Positions 1 to 12,957 of a DNA stretch of 64,000 nucleotides are shown here, one piece after another. Location: NCBI RefSeq assembly GCF_001314225.1, contig NZ_CP012697.1:1426001-1490000 (forward strand). Direction: 5' to 3'. Position 1 is the stretch's first letter. Each line of letters begins with the position of its first letter. The position numbers were made by a program, and so were the translations under genes. This DNA is from Microbacterium sp. No. 7. GTDB lineage: Bacteria; Actinomycetota; Actinomycetes; Actinomycetales; Microbacteriaceae. The notes below the pieces were generated by a model that ran no database searches, was not told the origin of the DNA, and saw only the letters and a program-made list of their open reading frames with translations.

Positions 1-824
1 ACGGCGTAGATCCCGCCGCCGGCGAGCATCCCCGCGGCGAGCGCCGTCAGCACGAAGCCGAGCATGCCCGGCTGCCCGGCGAGGGTGAACCAGACCGGGA
101 GGATCAGCCCCTGCAGCGCGGCGAGCACCACCACCGACGCGAGGCTGAGGGCCGTCGTGGCCACCAGGAACGGACTGCGGAAGAGCACCCGCCATCCGGC
201 GCGAAGCTGCCTCCACCCGTTCTCGGCGGGGGCCGCGCCGTCCGCCGGCTCGATCGTTCCGACGCGGTGCGGGATCAGCAGCGTGATCAGCGCGGCCGAC
301 AGCGACGTCGCCGCGGTGATCCACAGGACCGTGGAGCCGTCGAACAGCACCATGAGCGTGCCGGCCGCGGCGGGTCCGAGCAGCAGCGCCACGGCGCCGA
401 GAGCCTCTCGCAGGCCCATGAGCCGTTCGGCCGGGATCCCGCCGTGGCGTACGATCGCCGGCAGCAGCGCGTCTCTCGCGGTCATCCCCGGCACGTCGCC
501 GAGGGAGCCGACGATGCCGAACAGGACGAACCAGCCGAGGCTCAGCCCCGTGAGCATGTCGACCAGCGGGAGCGCGGCCACCGACGCCGCCGACACGAGA
601 TCGGTCACGACCGACGAGGTGCGCCGGTTGATCCGGTCGATCACGACGCCCATCGCCAGCCCCGCGAGCACCGCGGGGATCGCCGTGGCCGCGGCGACCG
701 CCCCCGCGCCGAGCACGCTGCCGGTGACCTGCAGCACGATGAGCGGCAGCGCGATCCCGGCGATCGAGTTGCCGAGCAGGGACAGCAGGTAGGACGTGAG
801 ATACGCGACGGGGATGAGCCTCAT
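1..824 (-). CDS. MFS transporter, C-terminus beyond window
   Basis: The minus strand encodes a membrane protein that starts MRLIPVAYLTSYLL and is still open at the window edge, so the C-terminal part is missing. The first ~270 residues contain repeated hydrophobic helices, and an Asp-Arg-containing loop (VVIDRINRR) lies between the second and third helices, as in the major facilitator superfamily. Family members export drugs or small metabolites by proton antiport in the cytoplasmic membrane; the substrate cannot be read from this sequence. The ATG at 824 is chosen because the helix pattern begins right after it. The next gene on the same strand lies upstream of it, behind a hairpin. Confidence 0.8.
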   Translation of the reverse strand, partial: MRLIPVAYLTSYLLSLLGNSIAGIALPLIVLQVTGSVLGAGAVAAATAIPAVLAGLAMGVVIDRINRRTSSVVTDLVSAASVAALPLVDMLTGLSLGWFVLFGIVGSLGDVPGMTARDALLPAIVRHGGIPAERLMGLREALGAVALLLGPAAAGTLMVLFDGSTVLWITAATSLSAALITLLIPHRVGTIEPADGAAPAENGWRQLRAGWRVLFRSPFLVATTALSLASVVVLAALQGLILPVWFTLAGQPGMLGFVLTALAAGMLAGGGIYA

Positions 825-848
825 GCATCCAGTCAGAACCATGACGCC

Positions 849-894
849 GGGGCGGGGTCAAGCCCTGCCCCGCGCGGTCAAGCCCCCCGCGCGG
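849..894 (-). terminator. Tandem GC-rich hairpins behind the CPBP gene
   Basis: GGGGCGGGG and CCCTGCCCC pair around a TCAAG loop (849-871), and two copies of CCGCGCGG follow (870-877 and 887-894), the second directly at the stop codon of the CPBP gene. There is no T-run, which is usual in high-GC actinobacteria. Likely terminates the gene at 895-1689. Confidence 0.5.
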
Positions 895-1689
895 TCATTT
901 CGTGCGGCTCGTGCGCATCAGCCATGCGGCCGCGGCGAGCGTGAGCACCCAGCCGATCACCTCGATGAGCAGGTGATCCGTGGCGTCGGGCACGGACTGC
1001 AGCAGGTACACCCGCACGCTGTTGATCGCGCCGTGCGCGAGGACGGCGGGCCACACGCTGCCCGACCGCAGGCGAAGCGCGAGCAGCAGCGGCGCCCACG
1101 GCAGCATGCCCGCGAAGTAGACGACGATGTCCCAGAGGGGCCGGTCTCCGATGACGGCGAGCACCGGCAGGTGCCAGACCATCCAGACCAGGCCGCTGAC
1201 GAGGGCGAGCCGCCAGAACCCCCACGATGCGGCGCGCGTCGCCAGCCAGCCGCGCCAGCCGAGCTCCTCGCCGATGGCGAAGGCCGACTGCATGAGGAAG
1301 ACCGGGACGAGCCACAGCGTCGCCGCGAGGATCTGGTCGGGCGGGTTGAGCCGCCAGATCCCCGAGGCCAGGGCGATGACGGTCTGGATCGCGGCGATCG
1401 CCGCGATGATGCCGATGCCGGCGCCGGCCCACGCGGGTGCGCCGCGCCATCCGGTGGCGAACGTCTCCCGGAACGTCCCGGGCCGCCGGAGGCGCCACAT
1501 GACGACGGCGGCGAGCAGCGGCGTCAGCTGCAGGACCGGGGTGATCAGGTTGTCGACCTCCGTCGGGACCAGCCGGAAGACCAGGGGCACCGACAGCGCG
1601 AAGCAGAGCAGCACGGCGATCGCGGAGAACCACGCGACGTCGGCGACCGTCGATCGGGCGGAGGGGGAGCGTACGGGGGACGCCGTCAT
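895..1689 (-). CDS. CPBP family intramembrane glutamic endopeptidase
   Basis: A 264-residue polytopic membrane protein with the three hallmarks of the CPBP (CAAX/Rce1-like, ABI) family: an EE-x3-R motif in GEELGWRGWL, a histidine in WHLPVL, and HGAINS near the C-terminus. These residues form the glutamate-based active site of the family, which cleaves peptide bonds inside the membrane. Bacterial members act in bacteriocin immunity or protein processing, but no partner is visible here. ATG at 1689 is preceded by an AGAGG ribosome site. The longer open frame upstream has no membrane-protein character and was not used. It appears to be transcribed alone. Confidence 0.85.
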   Translation of the reverse strand: MTASPVRSPSARSTVADVAWFSAIAVLLCFALSVPLVFRLVPTEVDNLITPVLQLTPLLAAVVMWRLRRPGTFRETFATGWRGAPAWAGAGIGIIAAIAAIQTVIALASGIWRLNPPDQILAATLWLVPVFLMQSAFAIGEELGWRGWLATRAASWGFWRLALVSGLVWMVWHLPVLAVIGDRPLWDIVVYFAGMLPWAPLLLALRLRSGSVWPAVLAHGAINSVRVYLLQSVPDATDHLLIEVIGWVLTLAAAAWLMRTSRTK

Positions 1690-1817
1690 GATGACCTCTG
1701 TTCCTGGGGAAGGCGCGGGGAGTCCCACGCGTTCAGCACTGTAGGCAGAGGCCCGCATCCCCAGGAACGCGGAGAACCCGACGTCTGCCGGGGGATACCC
1801 GGAACCGGCGGGCGGGG

Positions 1818-2729
1818 TCAGACCAGCTCGGGCAGCGAGTCGGCGATCTCCTCCCACGCCGTGTGGACCTCGGCGCCGACGATGCCGAACTGCGAGATCA
1901 GCGCGACGCAGCTGTCGTCCGCGTCGTACAGCTCGAGCATGGACGTGTTCCCGTGCGTGCCCGAGAGGCGCACCAGGATGCAGTGCCGCACCGCCGACAG
2001 CGCGATCTCGAAGACCGTGTCGCGCATCGTGACGACGGTGACGCCGCGCGCGCGGGTGACGTCGTCCACGACATCCTGAACGGGATGCAGCGCGGCCGAC
2101 GAGAGCACGGCGACCCCGAGGGGGAGCCCGATCGCGCGCACGTGCTCCAGCACGGCGGGCAGCACGTCGGGCCGGATGTGGCGGTGCGCGATCGCGAGGT
2201 GGCCGCTCCGGCGGGTGAGCAGGCTGTCGATGCGCTCGAGCTGGTCGATCGGGTCGTCGGGGCACGGCTCCTTCGCCCGCAGGCACTCGTCGAGGCCCGC
2301 TCGCAACGGCGTCGGCGGCGCGTCGACCACGCGGCTGAGGCCTTCGAGCACGAGCCCGTCGTCGCCCCGCAGCGCGTGGCAGCGATGCGCGGGCTGCCCG
2401 TCCGGTCCGTGCAGCTGCAGCTCGGGCAGGGTGCCGGCGTGGTCTACGGACTCGACGAGGAACGCGTCGGTCACGGCATCCAGGTCGATCCTCATCGACA
2501 CCCTGCCCCGGGAGACCCGGAACGGTCCCCGCGGCGCGGTCGGCACCTCGTAGGCGCCGACCTGGATCATCCGCGCGATGCGGTTGTGCGTGACGCCCGC
2601 GGGGCGCTCGAGCATCACGAGGTTGCACACGATGTCGCGCACGGCCGCCAGGATGCGGCGCGCGGTCAGCACTCCCTCGCCGTCGCCGCTGCCCGTGCCG
2701 TCGCCGGGCGCGCTCGCGTCTGCTGTCAT
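1818..2729 (-). CDS. HemS/ChuS-like tandem-domain heme-handling protein (probable)
   Basis: A 303-residue soluble protein that I read as two divergent repeats of the HemS/ChuX fold. The first half has a conserved-looking stretch on vmaLeRpagVthnriaRmiqvGaYEVP followed by a MRIDLDAV strand and an ELQLHGPDGQPAHR strand. The second half ends in TSMLELYDADDSCVALI, QFGIVGAEVHTAWEEIADSLP, which parallels the 'SLElfDa.G..i..fG.RkpG..e..W..L...L' end of HemS-type hemin-degrading factors. The family binds or degrades cytoplasmic heme. The ATG lies one base after the stop of the diflavin reductase gene, so translation is coupled, and the operon carries an iron-regulator-like box. The assignment rests on pattern memory and could be wrong; a hypothetical-protein label is the fallback. 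Confidence 0.5.
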   Translation of the reverse strand: MTADASAPGDGTGSGDGEGVLTARRILAAVRDIVCNLVMLERPAGVTHNRIARMIQVGAYEVPTAPRGPFRVSRGRVSMRIDLDAVTDAFLVESVDHAGTLPELQLHGPDGQPAHRCHALRGDDGLVLEGLSRVVDAPPTPLRAGLDECLRAKEPCPDDPIDQLERIDSLLTRRSGHLAIAHRHIRPDVLPAVLEHVRAIGLPLGVAVLSSAALHPVQDVVDDVTRARGVTVVTMRDTVFEIALSAVRHCILVRLSGTHGNTSMLELYDADDSCVALISQFGIVGAEVHTAWEEIADSLPELV

Positions 2730-2730
2730 C

Positions 2731-4460
2731 TCAGTACACGTCCCTCAGGTAGCGCTTGGCCCGTTTGAGCCCCGCGATGTACTCGGCGGCGTCGTCGTCG
2801 CCCCGGCCTCTCTGCGTCGCGACGATGTCGGTCAGCGCGCGGTCGACGTCGCGCGCCATGCGCGACGCGTCGCCGCACACGTACACGTATCCGCCCTCCT
2901 CGAGCCAGGAGAAGAGCTCGGCGCCCTGCGCGCGCATGCGGGTCTGCACGTAGACCTTCTCCGCCTGGTCGCGCGAGAACGCGAGGTCGAGACGGGTGAG
3001 GACGCCGCGTGCGGCGTGCTCCTCGATCTCGTCGGCGTAGATGAAGTCGCTGGCCCGGTGCTGATCGCCGGAGAACAGCCAGTTGCGGCCGGTCGCCCCG
3101 CGCGCGGCACGCTCCTGCAGGAAGCCCCGGAACGGTGCGATCCCGGTGCCCGGGCCGATCATCACGACGGGCGCCGCGTCGTCGTCCGGCAGCCGGAACG
3201 ACGAGTTGGGCTGCAGGAAGATGCCGACCGGGTCGTCCTCGCCGAGGCGGTCGGCGAGGAAGGTCGAGCACACGCCGTGGTGCACGCGCGCGTCGCCGTG
3301 ACGCACGGCGGCCACGGTCAGGTGGATGCGATCGGGGCTGTGCAGGGGGCTCGACGAGATCGAGTAGGCGCGCGGCTGCAGCGGCCGGAAGACCGCGTCG
3401 AGGTCCGCCTCGTCGAGCCGTGCCTCGGGGACGTGGTGCAGCAGGTCGAGCGTGTCCTTGCCCCACAGCCACGAGTCCAGGACGTCGCGGTCCTCCCGCG
3501 CGAACACGTGCGCCAGCTCGCTGTGCGGCGCGCGCTCGGCCAGCAGCGCGACGAGGTCCTTGGACGGCGTGCTGATCTCCCACCCGTGCGCGAGCTGCGT
3601 CCGCAGCTCCGCGCCGCCCACCACGAGCCCGGGGTCGAGAGCGAGCCGGTCGAGCAGCAGCTCCGCCAGCCCGGGGTCGTTCGCCGGGACGACGGCGAGC
3701 GCGTCGCCGGCCTGATAGGCGATGCCGCTGTCGCCGAGAGCCAGCTCGAGATGCCGGATCTCCTTGGCGCTGCCCTGGCCCGACAGCACGCGGTTCGCCG
3801 CGAGGCGCGACGGGTACGGGGAGGTGCGGGTCCATCTCGGGCGCTCGCGCGCGGGCGCGGCGGAGGCGACCAGGGGAGCGGCCGCGGTCGCGGGGGCCTC
3901 CGCCGCGAGCAGCGCCACGACGTCGCCGATCCAGGCGCCGCTGGCGGACTCGTGGTCCACGTCGCAGTCCACCCGCGGCAGCATCCGCGTCGCGCCGAGC
4001 TGCTCGAACCTCAGGTCGATGAGCCTGCCCGCCTGGCAGAAGTCGTCGTATCCGCTGTCGCCGAGGGCCAGCACGCCGAACCGCACCTCGTCGAGCCGGG
4101 GCGCGGTGTCGGCGGCGAACGCCTCCCAGAACAGCTCGGCGTTGTCGGGCATCTCGCCCTCGCCGTACGTGGACGTGACGACGAGCACGTACGGCATCCC
4201 GGGCAGGTCGTCGGGCGTGATGTCGTCGAGCGCGCGCAGGGTCGCGCCCATCCCCCGCTCGCGGATCGCCGCGGCCAGGTCCTCGGCGAGGAACTCGCTG
4301 GTCCCCGTCTGGCTGCCGAACAGCACGTCGACGGTCAGCGTGTGCGTGGCGGTCGCGGACGCGTCGCCGCCGCGCGCGGCGGCCATGCCCGCGAAGAAGC
4401 CCTCGAGCCAGACCCGCTGCTCGATGCTGAAGGGCGCGTCGGGCGCGATGGCGAGCTGGC

Positions 4461-4464
<4 letters not shown>
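2731..4464 (-). CDS. CysJ-like diflavin reductase (FMN/FAD, NADPH)
   Basis: A 577-residue diflavin oxidoreductase in the sulfite-reductase-flavoprotein/P450-reductase family. The N-terminal flavodoxin domain shows GSQTGTSE, TSTYGEGEMPDNAE and ALGDSGYDDFC (FMN site). The middle FAD domain has RAYSISSSP and GVCSTFLADRL, and the NADPH domain has MIGPGTGIAPFRGFLQER and the usual C-terminal YLRDVY. Such proteins move electrons from NADPH through FAD and FMN to a partner. No sulfite reductase hemoprotein (CysI) is nearby. Instead the GTG start overlaps the glutamate-synthase stop by 4 nt (GTGA), and a HemS-like gene follows after 1 nt. The partner could therefore be the GltB-like protein or the heme protein rather than CysI. 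Confidence 0.85.
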
Positions 4465-9977
<5,513 letters not shown>

Positions 9978-10080
9978 GAGCAGCTCCGGGGGCCAGGCAA
10001 GCCGGTTCGCGGGGACAGCGAGACACTGCGACGGTGGAGAGCTCGTGCACTGGCACGCGGCGGTGCCCTGGATGGGAAGG

Positions 10081-10099
10081 TATGGCGAGGCTAACCTTA
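10081..10099 (-). promoter_or_regulatory. DtxR/IdeR-like iron box upstream of the gltB-like operon
   Basis: The 19-bp stretch TATGGCGAGGCTAACCTTA matches about 13-14 positions of the actinobacterial DtxR/IdeR consensus TTAGGTTAGGCTAACCTAA, including the core AGGCTAACCT. It sits about 105 bp upstream of the ATG of the gltB-like gene. If functional, the operon would be repressed by iron-loaded DtxR and induced in iron limitation. Judged by eye only. Confidence 0.55.
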
Positions 10100-10169
10100 G
10101 TAGCCTTGCGCGCTCTTCGCATCCTCCTCGTCCGCGGGTGCCGCGGACGTCGTCCGGCCGGGCGGCCGC

Positions 10170-11072
10170 TCAGTCGTTCTCGGGCGCGATCGCGAGGCGG
10201 GTCTCCCACGGATCGGAGAACCGCAGGGCGCGTCCGTCGTCGGCCGCCGCGATGCCGTGGTCGCGGAGGCGCTCGGCGAACGCCGCCACGTCGTCGCGCG
10301 TGGGCACGAGGATGCGCACGTCGCCGAGGCCGAGGGCGGCGGCGCGCGGGCCGGCGCCGGCACTGTGCCAGGTGTTCATGCCGAGGTGGTGGTGATAGCC
10401 GCCCGCGGAGAGGAACAGCGCGCTGTCCATGGCCATGGTGACGTCGAACCCGAGAACGCCCTCGTAGAAACGGCGGGCGGCGGGGATGTCGCCGACCTGG
10501 AGGTGGACGTGCCCGATCGCCGCCGACGCCGCGCCGTCGCCGGGGGCCTCGGGATCGTGCCAGCGCTGCAGGAAGCGGCGGGGATCGAGGAACTCGGTGC
10601 CCATCCGGACCGTGCCGTCGGCGAGGACGGTCCACTGTTCGCGCGGGCGATCGCGGTAGAGCTCGAGGCCGTTGCCCTCGGGGTCGCGGAAGTAGAACGC
10701 CTCGCTGACGAGATGGTCGGCGCTGCCCTCGTAGAGGTGTCCCGCCTGCTGCGCCATCGACGCGAGCGCGGCGGCGAGCCGACGCCGATCCTCGAACACG
10801 ATCGCCGTGTGGTAGAGCCCCGCCCCGCGCCCGCTCGGGCGGGGGAGGTCCTTCTCCTGCCGGAGCACCATCGCGGGCAGGCCGCCGCGCCCGAGGGTCG
10901 CGGTCGGGCCCGACTGGTCGAGCACGTCGAGGGTGACCGCCCGCTGATAGAAGGCGGTCATCGTGTCGAGGTCGCGCACCAGCAGCTCGACCGTGTCCAT
11001 GCGGGTGCCGTCCGGTGCGGCCCCGGGCGTGGGCACGGCCGCCGGCGCCCACCCGGGTCCGGTCGCGCTCAT
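10170..11072 (-). CDS. Two-domain VOC protein, CatE-like ring-cleavage dioxygenase family
   Basis: A 300-residue protein with two vicinal-oxygen-chelate repeats (about residues 25-145 and 165-290). The first contains YHTAIVFED and DHLVSEAFYFRDPEGNGLELYRDRP, the second HVHLQVGDIPAARRFYEGVLGF and HHHLGMNTWH. The pattern resembles Bacillus CatE-type catechol 2,3-dioxygenase-like proteins, where His and Glu residues hold a divalent metal. The actual substrate cannot be read from sequence, and glyoxalase-like or thiol-transferase roles remain possible. The ATG at 11072 has no good ribosome site of its own but overlaps the stop codon of a 13-codon upstream ORF (ATGA), so it is probably translated by coupling. 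Confidence 0.75.
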   Translation of the reverse strand: MSATGPGWAPAAVPTPGAAPDGTRMDTVELLVRDLDTMTAFYQRAVTLDVLDQSGPTATLGRGGLPAMVLRQEKDLPRPSGRGAGLYHTAIVFEDRRRLAAALASMAQQAGHLYEGSADHLVSEAFYFRDPEGNGLELYRDRPREQWTVLADGTVRMGTEFLDPRRFLQRWHDPEAPGDGAASAAIGHVHLQVGDIPAARRFYEGVLGFDVTMAMDSALFLSAGGYHHHLGMNTWHSAGAGPRAAALGLGDVRILVPTRDDVAAFAERLRDHGIAAADDGRALRFSDPWETRLAIAPEND

Positions 11073-11110
11073 CGCGTGCGACCGGCGGCGATGGTCGTCG
11101 TCCTGGTCAT
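11069..11110 (-). CDS. 13-residue upstream ORF coupled to the VOC gene
   Basis: An ideal AGGAGG site sits 5 nt before an ATG at 11110 that opens a 13-codon frame, MTRTTTIAAGRTR. Its TGA overlaps the ATG of the VOC gene by 4 nt (ATGA). It is either a leader peptide that loads ribosomes for the VOC gene or a regulatory uORF; four of its first six residues are threonine. The alternative is that it is the remnant of an old start region. Confidence 0.5.
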   Translation of the reverse strand: MTRTTTIAAGRTR

Positions 11111-11215
11111 GTCGCCTCCTCGCACCGCGGAACGGCCGTCGCCGTGGACAACGCGCCCGAGGTGCGCGGCATTCCGGATGTCCCGCGGCATCCGGCGAGG
11201 GCGGGCGGAGCCGCG

Positions 11216-11234
11216 GAACAGGCAGCTCCTGTTC
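11216..11234 (-). terminator. Hairpin after the 120-residue gene
   Basis: GAACAGG and CCTGTTC form a perfect 7-bp stem with a 5-nt loop, 8 nt beyond the stop codon of the minus-strand gene at 11242-11604. No T-run follows; a weak terminator or mRNA end is the simplest reading. Confidence 0.4.
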
Positions 11235-11241
11235 GGCCGCC

Positions 11242-11604
11242 TCAGTCGTCGGCGAGCTCGGCCAGACGGAGCTCGCGCAGCGTCTCCTGCGACGGCCGCT
11301 GATCGCCGGTGAGATACGCGAACGGGCGCACGAGGGCGGTGCCGCGCAGCGTCGGACGCAGCAGGTCGCCGTCACGCCGCACCAGGCGCATGCTCACGAG
11401 CTGCTCGATGCGCCGCCGCGTCCACAGCCGCAGTCGCCTCTCGGATGCGATCACCTCCTCCTCGGAGACGCCCTCGCGCTCGACGATCAGGGCCAGAACG
11501 CGCCGGGAGCCGTCGGGCACGCTCGCGCTGAACGTCCAGCCGGTGCGAAGCTCCCGTTCGATGCTCGCGTCGAGCGATGCCCCGTAGTCGAATGTCGTGC
11601 TCAT
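11242..11604 (-). CDS. Hypothetical 120-residue protein, winged-helix-like
   Basis: Not recognised by name. The protein is soluble, rich in Arg and Glu, and has a region RRLRLWTRRRIEQLVSMRLVRRDGDLLRPTLRGTALV that looks like a recognition helix plus wing (helix, 'lv..rdG...pT..G' turn) of a small winged-helix regulator. ATG at 11604 is chosen because MSTTFDYGASLD begins a continuous high-GC frame; an ACAGGT stretch precedes it. It is followed by a hairpin and then the coupled uORF/VOC unit on the same strand, so it could regulate that unit. Confidence 0.5.
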   Translation of the reverse strand: MSTTFDYGASLDASIERELRTGWTFSASVPDGSRRVLALIVEREGVSEEEVIASERRLRLWTRRRIEQLVSMRLVRRDGDLLRPTLRGTALVRPFAYLTGDQRPSQETLRELRLAELADD

Positions 11605-11776
11605 ACCTGTACAGACGCAGGAGACGCCGATTCATCACGCGGAAACGCGCAGACGGCACACGCGGCATCCGTCGGCTCCGGGATGCCGGCACCGTCCGTG
11701 CACCGTGCAGGACGGATGGCGGATCCCGGGAGTGTCGCCGGGCGCTCGCGCCCGGACGGCCGCTTTCTCCTGCACC

Positions 11777-11804
11777 CCGCACACCGAGGCCCGCACACCG
11801 AGGC
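11777..11804. repeat. Perfect 14-bp tandem duplication
   Basis: CCGCACACCGAGGC occurs twice with no spacer (11777-11790 and 11791-11804) in the gap between the hypothetical gene at 11242-11604 and the regulator at 11848-12489. It may be a slippage product or a paired binding site; no function is visible. Confidence 0.7.
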
Positions 11805-11822
11805 CCACGCGCCGCGGCCTAC

Positions 11823-11844
11823 GGCCGCCCGAGGGTGGGCGGCC
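11823..11844 (-). terminator. Terminator hairpin of the two-regulator operon
   Basis: GGCCGCCC and GGGCGGCC form a perfect 8-bp stem with a 6-nt loop, 3 nt past the stop codon of the minus-strand regulator at 11848-12489. Confidence 0.6.
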
Positions 11845-11847
11845 GGG

Positions 11848-12489
11848 TCAGTGCTCGGTCCTGCGGTCGATGCCGAGGGTGGCGATGAGGTCTTCGTGCA
11901 GCTGGAACCAGACGCGGTGGCAGGAGTCGACGTCGGTCCGGTCGACCCATTCGTTCTGGCCGGCCCTGGCGCGGCGGAGCGCGGTGTCGAAGCGGGTGTC
12001 GTATCCGGCGAACCTCGTGAGCACGTCGGCGAGCCGCGCGACCAGGGGAGCGAGGGCGGCGCTCAGCGCGGCGAGCTCCTCGAGGACGCGGGCGTCCCAG
12101 GCGGGGTCGGCGTGGTCGTTGGGGGCGAGCCGGTCGTCGCCGACGGGTCTGACCTGCCAGTCGGTGCAGGCGCTCACGAGGTGCGCGTTGAGGGGGAGGA
12201 AGTCGCGGTAGAGGCTCCCGATCACGTCGTCGGGGTCGGCGCCGGTGCGCTCTTCGGCGAGTCGGCGTTGGTTCTCGGCCCTGCCCTCCTCTGTCAGCGA
12301 CCATCCTTCGAGGCCGGCGAACGCGTCGTGCCGAACCCAGCCGCGCTGCTCCGCGTCGCGCAGGATCTCGACGGCGGTGTCGTGGCCGACCCCCGTGCGG
12401 CGGGCGATCGCGGCGGGGTCGGTGAAGCCGAGGGACCGCACCGCGTGCAGCACCAGCAGCGACGGAGGCGAGTCGTGGGCCACGGTCAC
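11848..12489 (-). CDS. Winged-helix transcriptional regulator
   Basis: A 213-residue protein whose first ~75 residues form a winged helix-turn-helix (LLVLHAVRSLGFTDPAAIARRTGVGHDTAVEILRDAEQRGWVRHD then WSLTEEGRAE), as in MarR/PadR-like regulators. The C-terminal part is helical and acidic and probably mediates dimerisation or ligand sensing. The GTG start overlaps the stop of the upstream regulator gene by 4 nt (GTGA), so the two are co-translated. The pair is divergent from the PEP-binding phosphotransferase-like gene, with a phased operator array between them, so one or both likely control that gene and themselves. Confidence 0.75.
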   Translation of the reverse strand: MTVAHDSPPSLLVLHAVRSLGFTDPAAIARRTGVGHDTAVEILRDAEQRGWVRHDAFAGLEGWSLTEEGRAENQRRLAEERTGADPDDVIGSLYRDFLPLNAHLVSACTDWQVRPVGDDRLAPNDHADPAWDARVLEELAALSAALAPLVARLADVLTRFAGYDTRFDTALRRARAGQNEWVDRTDVDSCHRVWFQLHEDLIATLGIDRRTEH

Positions 12490-12875
12490 TCACCCCGCCT
12501 GGTGGTGAGCCGGCTGTAGTGCTGCTGACACGCCTGCGGCGACCGGAACCCCATCGCCTCGGCGATCTGCGCCCAGGTCAGTCCCGCCGCCCTCGCCGTG
12601 AACAGGAGCCCCGCCTCCACGCCCTCGACCTCGGCCCGCGCCGCCGGGAGCAGGGCGAGCGCGCTGAGCAGATCGTCGGGGGCGAGGTCCGCAGAGCGCC
12701 AGAGCGCGAACTGCGTCAGCTCGACGGCGGTGGGCGGCATCGAGCCCGGTCGCCACGGGCGAGCGGCCAGGGCGTCGGCGCCGAGCTCCAGAAGCCGATC
12801 CTGGGCTTCGTGCTCCCGGCGGGCCTGTGCGTGGTCGGCCGCCTCCGGACGAGGGGGATCCGGCTTGTGTTCCAT
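12486..12875 (-). CDS. Small HTH protein, probable autoregulator
   Basis: A 129-residue soluble protein. Its C-terminus (AGLTWAQIAEAMGFRSPQACQQHYSRL) is a helix-turn-helix typical of DNA-binding proteins encoded beside regulated genes; the N-terminal ~60 residues are charged and helical. ATG at 12875 has GGAGG only one base away but AGGA at a normal distance, so the start is slightly uncertain. It is the first gene of a two-regulator operon facing a divergent phosphotransferase-like gene. The 12888-12940 operator array directly abuts its start and is the likely binding site. Confidence 0.65.
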   Translation of the reverse strand: MEHKPDPPRPEAADHAQARREHEAQDRLLELGADALAARPWRPGSMPPTAVELTQFALWRSADLAPDDLLSALALLPAARAEVEGVEAGLLFTARAAGLTWAQIAEAMGFRSPQACQQHYSRLTTRRGE

Positions 12876-12887
12876 GCCTCCATCCTG

Positions 12888-12940
12888 AACAATCAACACA
12901 GTGTTGTCAACATCACGTTGGCAACGATATGTTGAAGCAT
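12888..12940. promoter_or_regulatory. Phased TGTTGNCAACA operator array
   Basis: Two 11-bp palindromes, TGTTGTCAACA (12902-12912) and CGTTGGCAACG (12916-12926), have centres exactly 14 bp apart. Matching half-sites lie one period outward on each side: CAACA at 12894-12898 and TGTTG at 12930-12934. The array fills the promoter gap between the divergent regulator operon and the PEP-binding gene. Likely the cooperative binding site of one of the two adjacent HTH proteins. Confidence 0.65.
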
Positions 12941-12957
12941 GACGGGAGGTGATGTGG

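Noticed and set aside
12888..12957. Rifamycin-associated element (as upstream of rph genes)
   Set aside because: The palindromes here (TGTTGNCAACA) do not resemble the known 19-bp GC-rich rifamycin element.
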